Positions 1 through 6,943 of a stretch of 30,036 nucleotides of DNA are shown here, one piece after another; within the stretch, counting starts at the first letter, position 1, and each line of letters begins with the position of its first letter. This DNA comes from UBA11373 sp035291545. GTDB taxonomy: Bacteria; Actinomycetota; Acidimicrobiia; Spongiisociales; UBA11373. Under the pieces are notes generated by a model that was not told the origin of the DNA, did not search any database, and saw only the letters and a program-made list of their open reading frames with translations. The stretch lies in assembly GCA_035291545.1 (NCBI GenBank), contig DATDRW010000098.1, positions 1-30,036 of the forward strand, written 5' to 3'. Made by a program: the position numbers and the translations under genes.

Positions 1-328
1 CACGACCACCACCGCCGCCACCACCACCACCGCCGCCACCACCACGACGGGCGCAGGGGCCACCACGGCGCCGTCGACGGGCGACGCCACGATCACGATC
101 TCGAACTTCCAGTTCGCTCCGGCCGAGCTCTCGATTCCCGCCGGCTCGACCGTGACGTTCCTCTGGGTGAACGGCACCCACACCACGACCGCGACGGACG
201 GCGCCTGGGCATCAGGGTCGAAGTCGGGCGGAGCCACCTTCGAGGTCACGCTCGATGAGCCGGGGACCTACGAGTTCTTTTGCGAGTTCCATGCCTCGAT
301 GCGGGGAACGCTCACCGTCACCGGCTGA
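1..328 (+). CDS. Secreted or lipid-anchored cupredoxin (plastocyanin-like), C-terminal part
   Basis: The reading frame is open from base 2 to the TGA at 326-328, so the start lies outside the window. The visible N-terminal part is a Thr/Ala linker (TTTTAA-type units). It is followed by a beta-rich cupredoxin domain starting near ATITISNFQF. Type-1 copper ligands are visible: a His in NGTHTT, then Cys, His and Met in CEFHASMRG at the C-terminal end. This is the usual one-His-upstream, C-x2-H-x3-M arrangement of small blue-copper electron carriers. The Thr-rich linker suggests a tether between a signal or lipobox, out of view, and an extracytoplasmic domain. It ends 3 nt from the convergent rimM stop. 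The redox partner cannot be told from this window. Family assignment is good; function beyond copper binding is inference. Confidence 0.85.
   Translation, partial: TTTTAATTTTAATTTTGAGATTAPSTGDATITISNFQFAPAELSIPAGSTVTFLWVNGTHTTTATDGAWASGSKSGGATFEVTLDEPGTYEFFCEFHASMRGTLTVTG
2..49 (+). repeat. 18-bp in-frame tandem repeat coding a Thr/Ala linker
   Basis: Two near-identical 18-bp units, four ACC-type codons followed by two GCC codons, lie at 2-19 and 20-37. A partial third unit runs to 49. They encode TTTTAA-TTTTAA-TTTT. Because the unit is a multiple of three, copy-number changes would alter linker length without shifting frame. The array may extend upstream of the window. Confidence 0.7.
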
Positions 329-331
329 GAC

Positions 332-838
332 TCAGAACAACCCGCCGGGGTCTCTGATCTCGATTACCCCACCGGAGGGGTCTCCGACGAGCGCGGCCAC
401 GAACGGCACCAGCACTTCGGTTCCGTGAGGCGTGGTGATGACGAGGCGGTCTTGACCGACGCCGAACTCGACGCCGGACACCATGCCCAGCACGGTGCCG
501 TCGGGCGAGACCGCGGTCACCCCCACCAGATCGTCCTCCCAGAACTCCCCGTCCCCCAGCGGCCGCCTGCCGGCGGCGGCCACGGTCAACAGTTCCCCGC
601 GCAGCCGCTCCGCATCCTCACGGGACCCGACCCCCTCGAAGGCGACCACGAGCCCCCGGTCCCGGTACCGATTGGAGGCGCGGACGGTCAATGCGACGCC
701 GTCGTCGGTGGCGAGGACGGCACCGGGGGCGAAGCGGTCCGGATCGTCGCTCTCGGGGACCACGGTCACCTCGCCGCGGAGACCGTGCGGCTTGCCGATG
801 CGCCCGACCCGTATCCGATTGGTGGAGGGATCGGGCAA
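332..838 (-). CDS. rimM: Ribosome maturation factor RimM
   Basis: RimM binds S19 in the 30S head and helps late 16S rRNA processing. The 168-residue protein has the N-terminal RimM motif GKPHGLRGEV at about residues 15-24. A C-terminal PRC-barrel-like part contains DRLVI and VLVPFV. The length is normal. The likely start is TTG at 838-836, because no ATG or GTG lies in frame between the khpA stop and the conserved motif; no clear Shine-Dalgarno is seen, so translation may depend on coupling to khpA, which ends 4 nt upstream. It is the last gene of ffh-rpsP-khpA-rimM. In many bacteria trmD and rplS follow, but here the operon ends against a convergent cupredoxin gene. Confidence 0.93.
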   Translation of the reverse strand: MPDPSTNRIRVGRIGKPHGLRGEVTVVPESDDPDRFAPGAVLATDDGVALTVRASNRYRDRGLVVAFEGVGSREDAERLRGELLTVAAAGRRPLGDGEFWEDDLVGVTAVSPDGTVLGMVSGVEFGVGQDRLVITTPHGTEVLVPFVAALVGDPSGGVIEIRDPGGLF

Positions 839-842
839 GGCG

Positions 843-1091
843 TCAGTCGATGAACTCGACCCGGGCCTGGAGACCCTCTTCGTCGGCGGCCGCCTGGGCG
901 AGCACCCGGATCGCCTTGGCCACGCGGCCGCGACGCCCGATGACCCGACCCATGTCGCCTTTGGCGGCGCGGACCTCGGCGATCACCTCGTCGGGGCCCT
1001 CCTCGACGATGGTGACGGTGACGTCGTCCGGGTTCTCCACGATCTCCTTGGAGATGTACTCGACGACGCGCTGGACGATCTCCCCCCTCAT
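843..1091 (-). CDS. khpA: KH-domain RNA-binding protein KhpA
   Basis: This is a small single-KH-domain RNA-binding protein of 82 residues, the usual KhpA length. The GxxG loop is visible as GRRG at about residues 52-55 inside VIGRRGRVAKAIR, and it contacts single-stranded RNA in this family. KhpA usually works with KhpB and affects ribosome maturation and cell-envelope regulation. The ATG overlaps the rpsP stop (ATGA at 1091-1088), which implies translational coupling. The order rpsP-khpA-rimM is widely conserved and supports the call. Confidence 0.93.
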   Translation of the reverse strand: MRGEIVQRVVEYISKEIVENPDDVTVTIVEEGPDEVIAEVRAAKGDMGRVIGRRGRVAKAIRVLAQAAADEEGLQARVEFID

Positions 1092-1492
1092 GGCTCCTCC
1101 CCGACGATTCCTTGTGCGGCGTCCTCGATGAGCGGCACCGCCTCTTCGACCGCGTCGACGACCTTGGTGGCGACCACCGGGGCGGCCTCGGTGGCGGCGG
1201 GCGCGGGCTCGCCGATCACATGCACCTTGGCGGCGCGCACGGGGACGGGCCTGGTCCCGCTGGCGATCTCGATGAGCTTCTTCGCCTGGGGCGACGGTTG
1301 GGCGCCCCGGGCGAGCCAGAACGCGGCGCGCTCGGCGTCGATCTCGACCAGCGACGGCTCCTGGCGCGGGTCGTAGCGGCCGATCTGTTCTATGTAGCGC
1401 CCGTCGCGCGGATCGCGCGAGTCGGCGACGACCACCCGGTAGGAGGGCTGCCGCTTCTTTCCGATTCGCGTGAGGCGGATCTTCACCGCCAT
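1088..1492 (-). CDS. rpsP: 30S ribosomal protein S16 with Ala/Val-rich C-terminal extension
   Basis: The first ~85 residues are canonical S16, beginning MAVKIRLTRIGKKRQPSYRVVVADSR and continuing with the GRYDP region. The protein is 134 residues long, while core S16 is about 80-90. The extra ~45-residue tail is rich in Ala, Val, Pro and acidic residues and looks unstructured; such tails are common in actinobacterial S16. The ATG follows the ffh stop by 4 nt, and the 3' end overlaps khpA by 4 bp. S16 is an early-binding 30S assembly protein. Confidence 0.95.
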   Translation of the reverse strand: MAVKIRLTRIGKKRQPSYRVVVADSRDPRDGRYIEQIGRYDPRQEPSLVEIDAERAAFWLARGAQPSPQAKKLIEIASGTRPVPVRAAKVHVIGEPAPAATEAAPVVATKVVDAVEEAVPLIEDAAQGIVGEEP

Positions 1493-1496
1493 GTGG

Positions 1497-2837
1497 TCAC
1501 CTCTTCCTCGTGCGCCGCGGACCGGGGGCGACGAACCCCGGTATCGGGCTCCTCCCCTCGGCCACGGCCTTCATCAGCTTCTGTGTCTCGGCGAACTGCC
1601 GGAGCAGGTCGTTCACGTCGTGGGGGGTTGTTCCCGACCCAGTGGCGATCCGCCGCCTGCGGCTTCCGTCGACGATCCTTGGGCTGCGCCGCTCGTCCGG
1701 GGTCATCGATCGGATGATCGCTTCGACCCGCCCGAGGTCCGCGTCGGACACACCGGCCTTCAGGGAGGCCGATGCGGCGCCGGGCAGCATACCAAGCAAC
1801 TGCCCCATTCCGCCCATCCGGCGCAACTGCTGGAACTGGACGAGGAAGTCCTCGAGCGTGAACGAGACGGTGCGCAGCTTCTCTGCGGCCGAGGCGGCCT
1901 CGGTGGCGTCGTATGCCGCTTCGGCCTTCTCGATGAGCGTCAAGACGTCACCCATCCCCAGGATCCGCGACGCCATCCGCTCCGGATGGAACACCTCGAG
2001 GTCCCCCGCGCCCTCGCCGACTCCGGCAAACTTGATGGGCCGGCCCGTCACCTCGCGGGCCGAGATCGCCGCCCCACCCCTGGCATCGCCGTCGAGCTTG
2101 GTGAGCACCAACCCGGTGACGTCGGCCTTCTCCAGAAAGCCGCGAGCGACCGCTACCGCATCCTGTCCGGTCATCGCGTCGAGTACGAGCAGCACCTCGT
2201 GTGGTTGGGCCGCCTTGCGCACGACGGCGAGCTCGTTCATGAGGGTGTCGTCGATCTGGAGCCGGCCGGCGGTGTCGATCACGACGGCATCGAGACGCTC
2301 CTCGACCGCCCGCTTGCGTGCCTCGCGCACCAGGCGCTCGGGCTTTCCGCCGCGATCGGCGTGGATCGGCACTCCGATCCGTTCGGCGAGCACCTCGAGC
2401 TGATCGATGGCGGCGGGACGCTGCAGGTCGGCGGCGACGAGCAGCGGGTGCTTTCCCTGCGCCTTGAGCCGCTCGGCGAGCTTGGCCGCCGTCGTCGTCT
2501 TTCCCGACCCCTGGAGGCCGACGAGGAGCACCACCAGCGGCGGACGCGGCGCCACTGCAAGGGGAACCGCCTCCCGGCCCAGGGTGGTGACCAGTTCCTC
2601 GTGGACGATCCTGACGACCTGCTGTCCCGGGGTCAGGCTCTTGTGCACTTCGGCGCCCGCGGCGCGCCCCCGCACCCTGTCGAGGAGTCGCTTCACCACT
2701 TCGACGTTGACGTCGGCCTCGAGCAGGGCGAGCCGCACCTCGCCGAGCGCGGCGGCGACATCGGCCTCGGAGAGCCGACCCTTCGCCCGGAGCCGCTCGA
2801 AGACGACCCCGAGCCGTGAGGTGAGCCCGTCGAACAT
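1497..2837 (-). CDS. ffh: Signal recognition particle GTPase Ffh (SRP54)
   Basis: Ffh binds signal peptides and SRP RNA and docks with FtsY to deliver membrane and secreted proteins. The 446-residue product has an N-terminal helical bundle (MFDGLTSRLG...), a P-loop GLQGSGKTT at ~107-115, DTAGR at 188-192 and TKLDG at 246-250. A C-terminal M domain carries the MGGMGQLLGMLPG segment, SMTPDERR and the RNA-binding SRRRRIATGSGT motif. The frame stays open far upstream (to 4061), but the family N-terminus is MFDGLTSRL, so the start is the ATG at 2837. No Shine-Dalgarno is present; a TACCCT box ends 7 nt before the ATG, suggesting a leaderless mRNA. It heads ffh-rpsP-khpA-rimM. Confidence 0.96.
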   Translation of the reverse strand: MFDGLTSRLGVVFERLRAKGRLSEADVAAALGEVRLALLEADVNVEVVKRLLDRVRGRAAGAEVHKSLTPGQQVVRIVHEELVTTLGREAVPLAVAPRPPLVVLLVGLQGSGKTTTAAKLAERLKAQGKHPLLVAADLQRPAAIDQLEVLAERIGVPIHADRGGKPERLVREARKRAVEERLDAVVIDTAGRLQIDDTLMNELAVVRKAAQPHEVLLVLDAMTGQDAVAVARGFLEKADVTGLVLTKLDGDARGGAAISAREVTGRPIKFAGVGEGAGDLEVFHPERMASRILGMGDVLTLIEKAEAAYDATEAASAAEKLRTVSFTLEDFLVQFQQLRRMGGMGQLLGMLPGAASASLKAGVSDADLGRVEAIIRSMTPDERRSPRIVDGSRRRRIATGSGTTPHDVNDLLRQFAETQKLMKAVAEGRSPIPGFVAPGPRRTRKR

Positions 2838-2844
2838 TGGGGAA

Positions 2845-2850
2845 AGGGTA
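2845..2850 (-). promoter_or_regulatory. Candidate leaderless -10 box for ffh
   Basis: Read on the minus strand, TACCCT (fits TANNNT) is followed by exactly 7 nt and then the ffh ATG. That places transcription start at or next to the start codon. The 7 nt carry no Shine-Dalgarno. No good -35 is visible at normal spacing. The same geometry occurs before fakA and the esterase gene. Confidence 0.45.
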
Positions 2851-2880
2851 GGAACGCGATCGGGACGACGCCGCCGTGCG

Positions 2881-2901
2881 GCAATTCGCAATTCGCAATT
2901 C
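2881..2901. repeat. Heptamer tandem repeat, 3 x GCAATTC
   Basis: Three perfect back-to-back copies of GCAATTC (GAATTGC on the minus strand) lie about 44 bp upstream of the ffh start. The 7-bp period matches the longer array at 13437-13513. Two further single copies in the opposite orientation lie at 2941-2947 and 3017-3023. Confidence 0.85.
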
Positions 2902-2935
2902 GCCGGAAGGATCGCGCTCACATCTCCGCCGCGCT

Positions 2936-3024
2936 CTGACGAATTGCGCCACGAGCCGCGTTCGCCTCGACCCGAGAACCTGACCGGGCCGCGCCGACGC
3001 GACCCGCGAGACTGACGAATTGCG
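2936..3024. repeat. Pair of 13-bp direct repeats CTGACGAATTGCG
   Basis: Identical 13-bp copies lie at 2936-2948 and 3012-3024, 76 bp apart start to start. Each contains GAATTGC, the reverse complement of the tandem unit at 2881-2901. Together they make a loose inverted arrangement within the ffh/upp gap. They could be operator half-sites or remnants of repeat spread. Confidence 0.75.
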
Positions 3025-3052
3025 GCCAGCAACGGTGCCCCGGACCCGTCAC

Positions 3053-3081
3053 TACGCTCTCGGAAACCGCCTCGGGGGAGG
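3053..3081 (+). promoter_or_regulatory. Candidate upp operon -10 and strong Shine-Dalgarno
   Basis: TACGCT at 3053-3058 is a TANNNT-type -10. GGGGGAGG at 3074-3081 is a strong ribosome site 5 nt before the GTG at 3087, and it decides the upp start. No convincing -35 is seen at standard spacing; TTGCGG at 3020-3025 is too far upstream. Confidence 0.4.
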
Positions 3082-3086
3082 ATTGT

Positions 3087-3704
3087 GTGAGCCTGACCGT
3101 TCTCGACCACCCGCTCGCCAAGCACTACCTCACGGTGCTCCGCGACAAGCGCACCCTGCCCGAGGAGTTCCGCTCGGCGTCGCGCCGCCTCTGCTATTTC
3201 CTCACCCTCGAGGCGACCCGGGACCTCCCGGTCATCGAACACCCTGTGGACACTCCGCTCGAGCAGACCACGGGATTCGAGACCTCGAAGGTGGTGGCGA
3301 TCGCGGTGTTGCGCGCCGGCCTCGGACTGCTCGATGCGGTGATCGACCTCATCCCCTACGTGAAGGTCGGCTTCGCCGGCGTGCAGCGGAACGAGGAGAC
3401 GGCCGAGCCGATCGAGTACTACTTCAAGCCACCCGACCTGGAGCGGGCCACCGTGCTCGTCCTCGAACCCATGCTGGCGACCGGGGGATCGCTCTCCTGG
3501 GCGATCGGCAAGGCGAAGGCGTCGGGGGCGAGTCGCATCACCGCGCTGTGTGTGGTCGCTGCCCCGGGCGGTGTGGCCCGGATCGAGCGGGAGCATCCCG
3601 ACGTACGCATCGTCGTCGCTGCCCTCGATCGCGACCTCAACGACCACTTCTACATCCGGCCGGGACTGGGCGACATGGGGGATCGCCTGTTCGGGACGAC
3701 GTGA
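3087..3704 (+). CDS. upp: Uracil phosphoribosyltransferase
   Basis: UPRT converts uracil and PRPP to UMP in pyrimidine salvage. The 205-residue protein has normal length. It shows the N-terminal SLTVLDHPLAKHYLT, the LRAGLG motif, a PRPP-binding loop EPMLATGGS at ~127-135, and the uracil-binding C-terminal stretch YIRPGLGDMGDRLFGT. The first acidic residue of the PRPP loop is Glu where most family members have Asp. The start is GTG at 3087, with Shine-Dalgarno GGGGGAGG 5 nt upstream. The stop overlaps the next gene's GTG (GTGA). It is the first gene of upp-atl-deoA-punA, which handles nucleobases released by the downstream phosphorylases. Confidence 0.95.
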   Translation: MSLTVLDHPLAKHYLTVLRDKRTLPEEFRSASRRLCYFLTLEATRDLPVIEHPVDTPLEQTTGFETSKVVAIAVLRAGLGLLDAVIDLIPYVKVGFAGVQRNEETAEPIEYYFKPPDLERATVLVLEPMLATGGSLSWAIGKAKASGASRITALCVVAAPGGVARIEREHPDVRIVVAALDRDLNDHFYIRPGLGDMGDRLFGTT

Positions 3705-3979
3705 CCGAATTCGAGCAGCGGGTCGCCGAGGTACTCCTGCGGATCGCACCCGGCGAGGTGACCACCTATGGAGAAGTCGCAGCCGAGGCGGGACGACCGG
3801 GAGCGGCGCGGGCGGTGGGTCGTATCCTCGCCGAACCCCACGGCGAGTATCCCTGGTGGAGGGTGGTCGCCGCCACCGGCCGCCTGGTCCCAGGGAGCGA
3901 GGATGAGCAGGCAAAGCGGCTGCGCGCCGAGGGTGTTCGCGTGATCCACGGCCGCGTGCCCACAATGGGCGCGTCATGA
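3701..3979 (+). CDS. Alkyltransferase-like (ATL) protein, MGMT-fold without active cysteine
   Basis: The 92-residue protein matches the DNA-binding domain of O6-alkylguanine methyltransferases. It has TTYGEVA (Tyr in the base-flipping region), AARAVGR carrying the Arg finger, and the active-site segment. Where active MGMT has PCHR, this protein has PWWR at ~51-54, so Trp replaces the catalytic Cys and the neighbouring His is also Trp. In ATL proteins this segment binds alkylated guanine and flags it for nucleotide excision repair instead of removing the alkyl group. The GTG start overlaps the upp stop and the stop overlaps the deoA ATG, so it is translated as part of the salvage operon. Why a repair protein sits there is unclear. 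Confidence 0.9.
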   Translation: MTEFEQRVAEVLLRIAPGEVTTYGEVAAEAGRPGAARAVGRILAEPHGEYPWWRVVAATGRLVPGSEDEQAKRLRAEGVRVIHGRVPTMGAS

Positions 3980-5280
3980 ACGTCGTCGAGCTGATCGAGC
4001 ACAAGCGGGACGGAGGGAAGCTCTCCGCCGACGAGGTTCGCTGGCTCATCGCCGGATTCACCGCCGATACCGTCCCCGACTACCAGATGGCCGCCCTGCT
4101 CATGGCGATCCTGCTCAAGGGTCTCGACGGCGAAGAACTGGCGTCGTGGACCGACGCCATGCTGCACTCCGGCGACGTCCTCGACTTCTCCCACGTCGCC
4201 GCACCCAAGGTGGACAAGCACTCCACCGGTGGCGTCGGCGACAAGGTGAGCATCCCGCTGGCGCCGATCGTGGCCGCCTGCGGTGTCGCGGTGCCGATGA
4301 TGAGCGGGCGCGGTCTCGGCCACACCGGCGGCACGCTCGACAAACTCGAGTCGATCCCCGGCTTCCGCACCGCCCTCGATCCCGCCGAGTTCACCCGGCT
4401 CCTCGCGCGAACCGGACTGGTGCTCGCCGGCCAGTCGGACAGACTCGTCCCCGCCGACCGCCGGATCTACGCGTTGCGCGACGTCACCGGCACCGTGCCA
4501 TCGATCCCGCTGATCGCCTCGTCGATCATGTCGAAGAAACTGGCCGAGGGCCTGGATGCCCTCGTCCTCGATGTCAAGGTCGGCAGTGGAGCCTTCATGA
4601 AGGACATCGCCCGCTCTCGCGAACTCGCTCGCACCATGGTCGGGATCGGAGCCTCATACGGCACGCCGGTCTCCGCCCTCATCACCGACATGAGCCAGCC
4701 GCTGGGCGCCGCGGTGGGAAACGCCAACGAAATCGCGGAGTCGGTCGAGGTGCTCCGGGGCGGTGGGCCCAGCGACCTGGTCGAGATCACCTACCGCCTC
4801 GGTGTGGAAATGCTGCTCATGGCGGGGGTGGCCGGCGACCGTGCTGCCGCCCGGGTCCAGATGCAGCGAGCGGTGTCGGACGGCCGGGCCTTTGCCAAGC
4901 TCGAAGAGGTCGTCGTCGCCCAGGGCGGCGATCCGGCGGTGCTCCACGACACCTCTCTGCTGGCGAGCGCCCCCGAGGAGACGGTGGTCACCGCCGCCAG
5001 GGGTGGTGTCGTCACCCGCTGCGACGCTCTCGACCTCGGCGTGGCCGCGGTCCGCCTCGGCGCCGGCCGGGCCACCAAGGAGGAACAGATCGATCCCGGG
5101 GTCGGCTTTACGGTCTGCGCGAAGGTCGGCGACGAGGTCGCTCCCGGCGATCCGCTGGTCCGGATCCGCTGGAGGGAGCCGCGGCGCCTGGCGGAGGCCA
5201 TGCCCCTGGTAGAACGGGCCGTCGTGATCGGAGACGGCCCGGCCACTCCCCCGCCCCTGGTCCACGAGGAGGTGCGATGA
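3976..5280 (+). CDS. deoA: Thymidine/pyrimidine-nucleoside phosphorylase
   Basis: The enzyme phosphorolyses thymidine, deoxyuridine or uridine to the base and (deoxy)ribose-1-phosphate. The 434-residue product has the length typical of the DeoA/Pdp family. It has the phosphate and metal motif KHSTGGVGDKVS (~81-92), the GRGLGHTGGTLDKLE signature, SKKLAEG and the C-terminal alpha/beta domain. Sequence alone does not separate thymidine-specific DeoA from broad-specificity Pdp. Its ATG overlaps the ATL stop and its TGA overlaps the punA ATG (ATGA at 5277-5280), so the salvage genes are tightly coupled. Uracil released here could feed Upp. Confidence 0.95.
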   Translation: MNVVELIEHKRDGGKLSADEVRWLIAGFTADTVPDYQMAALLMAILLKGLDGEELASWTDAMLHSGDVLDFSHVAAPKVDKHSTGGVGDKVSIPLAPIVAACGVAVPMMSGRGLGHTGGTLDKLESIPGFRTALDPAEFTRLLARTGLVLAGQSDRLVPADRRIYALRDVTGTVPSIPLIASSIMSKKLAEGLDALVLDVKVGSGAFMKDIARSRELARTMVGIGASYGTPVSALITDMSQPLGAAVGNANEIAESVEVLRGGGPSDLVEITYRLGVEMLLMAGVAGDRAAARVQMQRAVSDGRAFAKLEEVVVAQGGDPAVLHDTSLLASAPEETVVTAARGGVVTRCDALDLGVAAVRLGAGRATKEEQIDPGVGFTVCAKVGDEVAPGDPLVRIRWREPRRLAEAMPLVERAVVIGDGPATPPPLVHEEVR

Positions 5281-6098
5281 CCTACGAAGCCATCACCGCC
5301 GCCGCCGCCGACATCGCCCGGCGCACCGGCCGGCCCTCGCATCGTCTTGCCGTGGTGCTCGGTTCCGGCCTCTCCGCCTACGCCGCCTCGCTCCCGGGAG
5401 CCGTCGAGGTGCCGTATCGGGAGATTCCCGGGTTCCCGGTACCAAAGGTCGAAGGGCACTCCGGCTCGTTGTTCTCCGCGGACCTCGGCGGCGCCGGGGT
5501 GATGATCCTCGCGGGCCGGGTGCACAGCTATGAGGGTTGGGACCTGTCGGACGTCGTGTTCGCGGTGCGAACCGCCGTCGCCTCCGGCTGTGCGACGGTC
5601 GTGCTGACCAACGCCGCCGGCGGGGTCGCCGACGGCATGGCGCCCGGCGACCTGGTGCTGATCCGGGATCATGTGAATCTCACCGCCCGCAACCCCCTCG
5701 CCGGACCCAACGACGACCGGCTCGGGCCCCGCTTCCCCGACATGTCGTCCGTCTACCCAGGGGAGCTGCGCGATCTCGCCCGTCGGGTCGGCCGTCGGGT
5801 CGGGGTGACGCTGGGTGAAGGCGTGTACGCCTGGTTCCCCGGCCCGTCGTACGAGACGCCCGCCGAGGTGCAGATGGCAAAGCGACTCGGAGCCGACCTC
5901 GTCGGCATGTCGACGGTGCCGGAGGCCATCGCGGTGCGGCACATGGGCGGTCGGGTGCTCGGGATCTCACTCGTCACCAACCTCGCCGCGGGCATATCGC
6001 CGACACCGCTCAGCCACGAAGAGGTGACCGCGACTGCCGATGCCGCCCGGGAACGGTTCACCCGGCTGCTGGACGCACTGCTCCCCGAATTGATGTGA
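5277..6098 (+). CDS. punA: Purine-nucleoside phosphorylase, trimeric type
   Basis: PNP cleaves inosine and guanosine (and deoxy forms) with phosphate. The 273-residue protein has VVLGSGL near residue 27, GRVHSYEG, TNAAGG, FPGPSYETPAEV and VGMSTVPE, all signatures of trimeric PNP. TNLAAGI keeps the Asn that in this class favours 6-oxopurines, so inosine/guanosine rather than adenosine is expected. The ATG is inside the deoA stop (ATGA). The upstream open frame (from 4146) is a shadow of deoA and is not part of this protein. It is the last gene of the salvage operon; etfB follows after 67 bp. Confidence 0.95.
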   Translation: MTYEAITAAAADIARRTGRPSHRLAVVLGSGLSAYAASLPGAVEVPYREIPGFPVPKVEGHSGSLFSADLGGAGVMILAGRVHSYEGWDLSDVVFAVRTAVASGCATVVLTNAAGGVADGMAPGDLVLIRDHVNLTARNPLAGPNDDRLGPRFPDMSSVYPGELRDLARRVGRRVGVTLGEGVYAWFPGPSYETPAEVQMAKRLGADLVGMSTVPEAIAVRHMGGRVLGISLVTNLAAGISPTPLSHEEVTATADAARERFTRLLDALLPELM

Positions 6099-6132
6099 AG
6101 CGGGTTCAACCGGGACCCGAGCTGATCCGCCC

Positions 6133-6163
6133 TAACATCGCCCCGGCCTCAGACCGAGGAGGG
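6133..6163 (+). promoter_or_regulatory. Candidate etfBA -10 and Shine-Dalgarno
   Basis: TAACAT at 6133-6138 fits TANNNT. GAGGAGGG at 6156-6163 is a strong ribosome site 2 nt before the GTG at 6166, which is tight spacing but supports that start. No clear -35. The 67-bp gap after punA leaves room for a separate promoter, though read-through is also possible. Confidence 0.3.
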
Positions 6164-6165
6164 TC

Positions 6166-6942
6166 GTGAAGATCGCCGTATGCGTGAAGCAGATCCCGGA
6201 TCCGGCCACCCCGTATGCCCTGGATCCCGAAGCGCACTTCGTGGTGCGTCCCGCCGAACAGGTGCTCGATGACACCGACCGGTACGGCATCGAAATGGGT
6301 TTGCAGCTCGCCGAAACCGCCGGCGGATCCGTGACTCTGGTTTCGATGAGCCCGGCCGGCAACCTGCAGGGCATCCGTCAGGCGCTCGCCATGGGCGCCG
6401 ACAAGGCCGTCGTCGTGAGCGACCCGGCGCTGCGCGGATCCGGAGCGCTGGTCACGGCGCGGGTGCTCGCCGCCGCCATCGCTCGGGAGGGGGCCGATCT
6501 GGTCATCACCGGAACCGAATCGACGGACGGCTACGCCGGAGTCGTTCCGCAGATGATCGCCGAGCTGCTCGACCTCCCCGCGCTCACCTTCGCCCGCAAG
6601 GTGACCCTCGACGGCGCCACGCTGCGCGTGGAGCGCCAGACCGCCGCCGGGTACGACATCGTCGAATCGGGCCTGCCCGCCCTCGTCTCCGTGACCTCGG
6701 CGGCGGTCGAACCGCGTTACCCGACCTTCAAGGGGATCATGCAGGCGAAGCAGAAGCCGGTCGACCAGCCCACCGCAGCCGACCTCGGCTTCGACACCGC
6801 CTCCGTGGGCACCCTTGGCTCGGGACAGGTCATCACCACGGTCCGCCCCGCGCCCGAACGCGCCGGAGGCACCAAGGTCAAGGACGAGGGCGATGCACAC
6901 CTCGAGATCGTGAAGCTCCTGGAACGGACGAAGGTGATCTGA
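6166..6942 (+). CDS. etfB: Electron transfer flavoprotein beta subunit
   Basis: EtfB forms the AMP/FAD-binding heterodimer with EtfA that takes electrons from acyl-CoA and related dehydrogenases. The 258-residue protein starts KIAVCVKQIPDP, the usual EtfB opening. It contains the ADP-binding-type segment TGTESTDGYAGVVPQMIAELL and the long SVTSAAVEPRYPTFKGIMQAKQK, close to the EtfB signature near the C-terminus. The GTG start has a strong Shine-Dalgarno. etfA begins 1 nt after its stop. No dehydrogenase or ETF:quinone oxidoreductase gene is nearby, so the electron source is unknown. Confidence 0.95.
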   Translation: MKIAVCVKQIPDPATPYALDPEAHFVVRPAEQVLDDTDRYGIEMGLQLAETAGGSVTLVSMSPAGNLQGIRQALAMGADKAVVVSDPALRGSGALVTARVLAAAIAREGADLVITGTESTDGYAGVVPQMIAELLDLPALTFARKVTLDGATLRVERQTAAGYDIVESGLPALVSVTSAAVEPRYPTFKGIMQAKQKPVDQPTAADLGFDTASVGTLGSGQVITTVRPAPERAGGTKVKDEGDAHLEIVKLLERTKVI

Positions 6943-6943
6943 C

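Larger units (their letters stand above)
2838..3086. other. Divergent ffh/upp intergenic region
   Basis: This 249-bp gap holds the ffh and upp promoters and no convincing gene. It contains three tandem GCAATTC units (2881-2901) and two copies of the reverse complement GAATTGC in opposite orientation (2941-2947, 3017-3023). It is locally AT-richer than the surrounding coding DNA. No Rho-independent terminator or RNA gene is evident. Confidence 0.6.

Noticed and set aside
3701..3979. Active O6-methylguanine-DNA methyltransferase
   Set aside because: The catalytic Cys of PCHR is replaced by Trp (PWWR), so alkyl transfer is not possible. It is called ATL instead.
2838..4061. N-terminal extension of ffh to 854 residues
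   Set aside because: The extra residues are antisense to upp, atl and the start of deoA and contain no family motif. The conserved Ffh N-terminus begins at the ATG at 2837.
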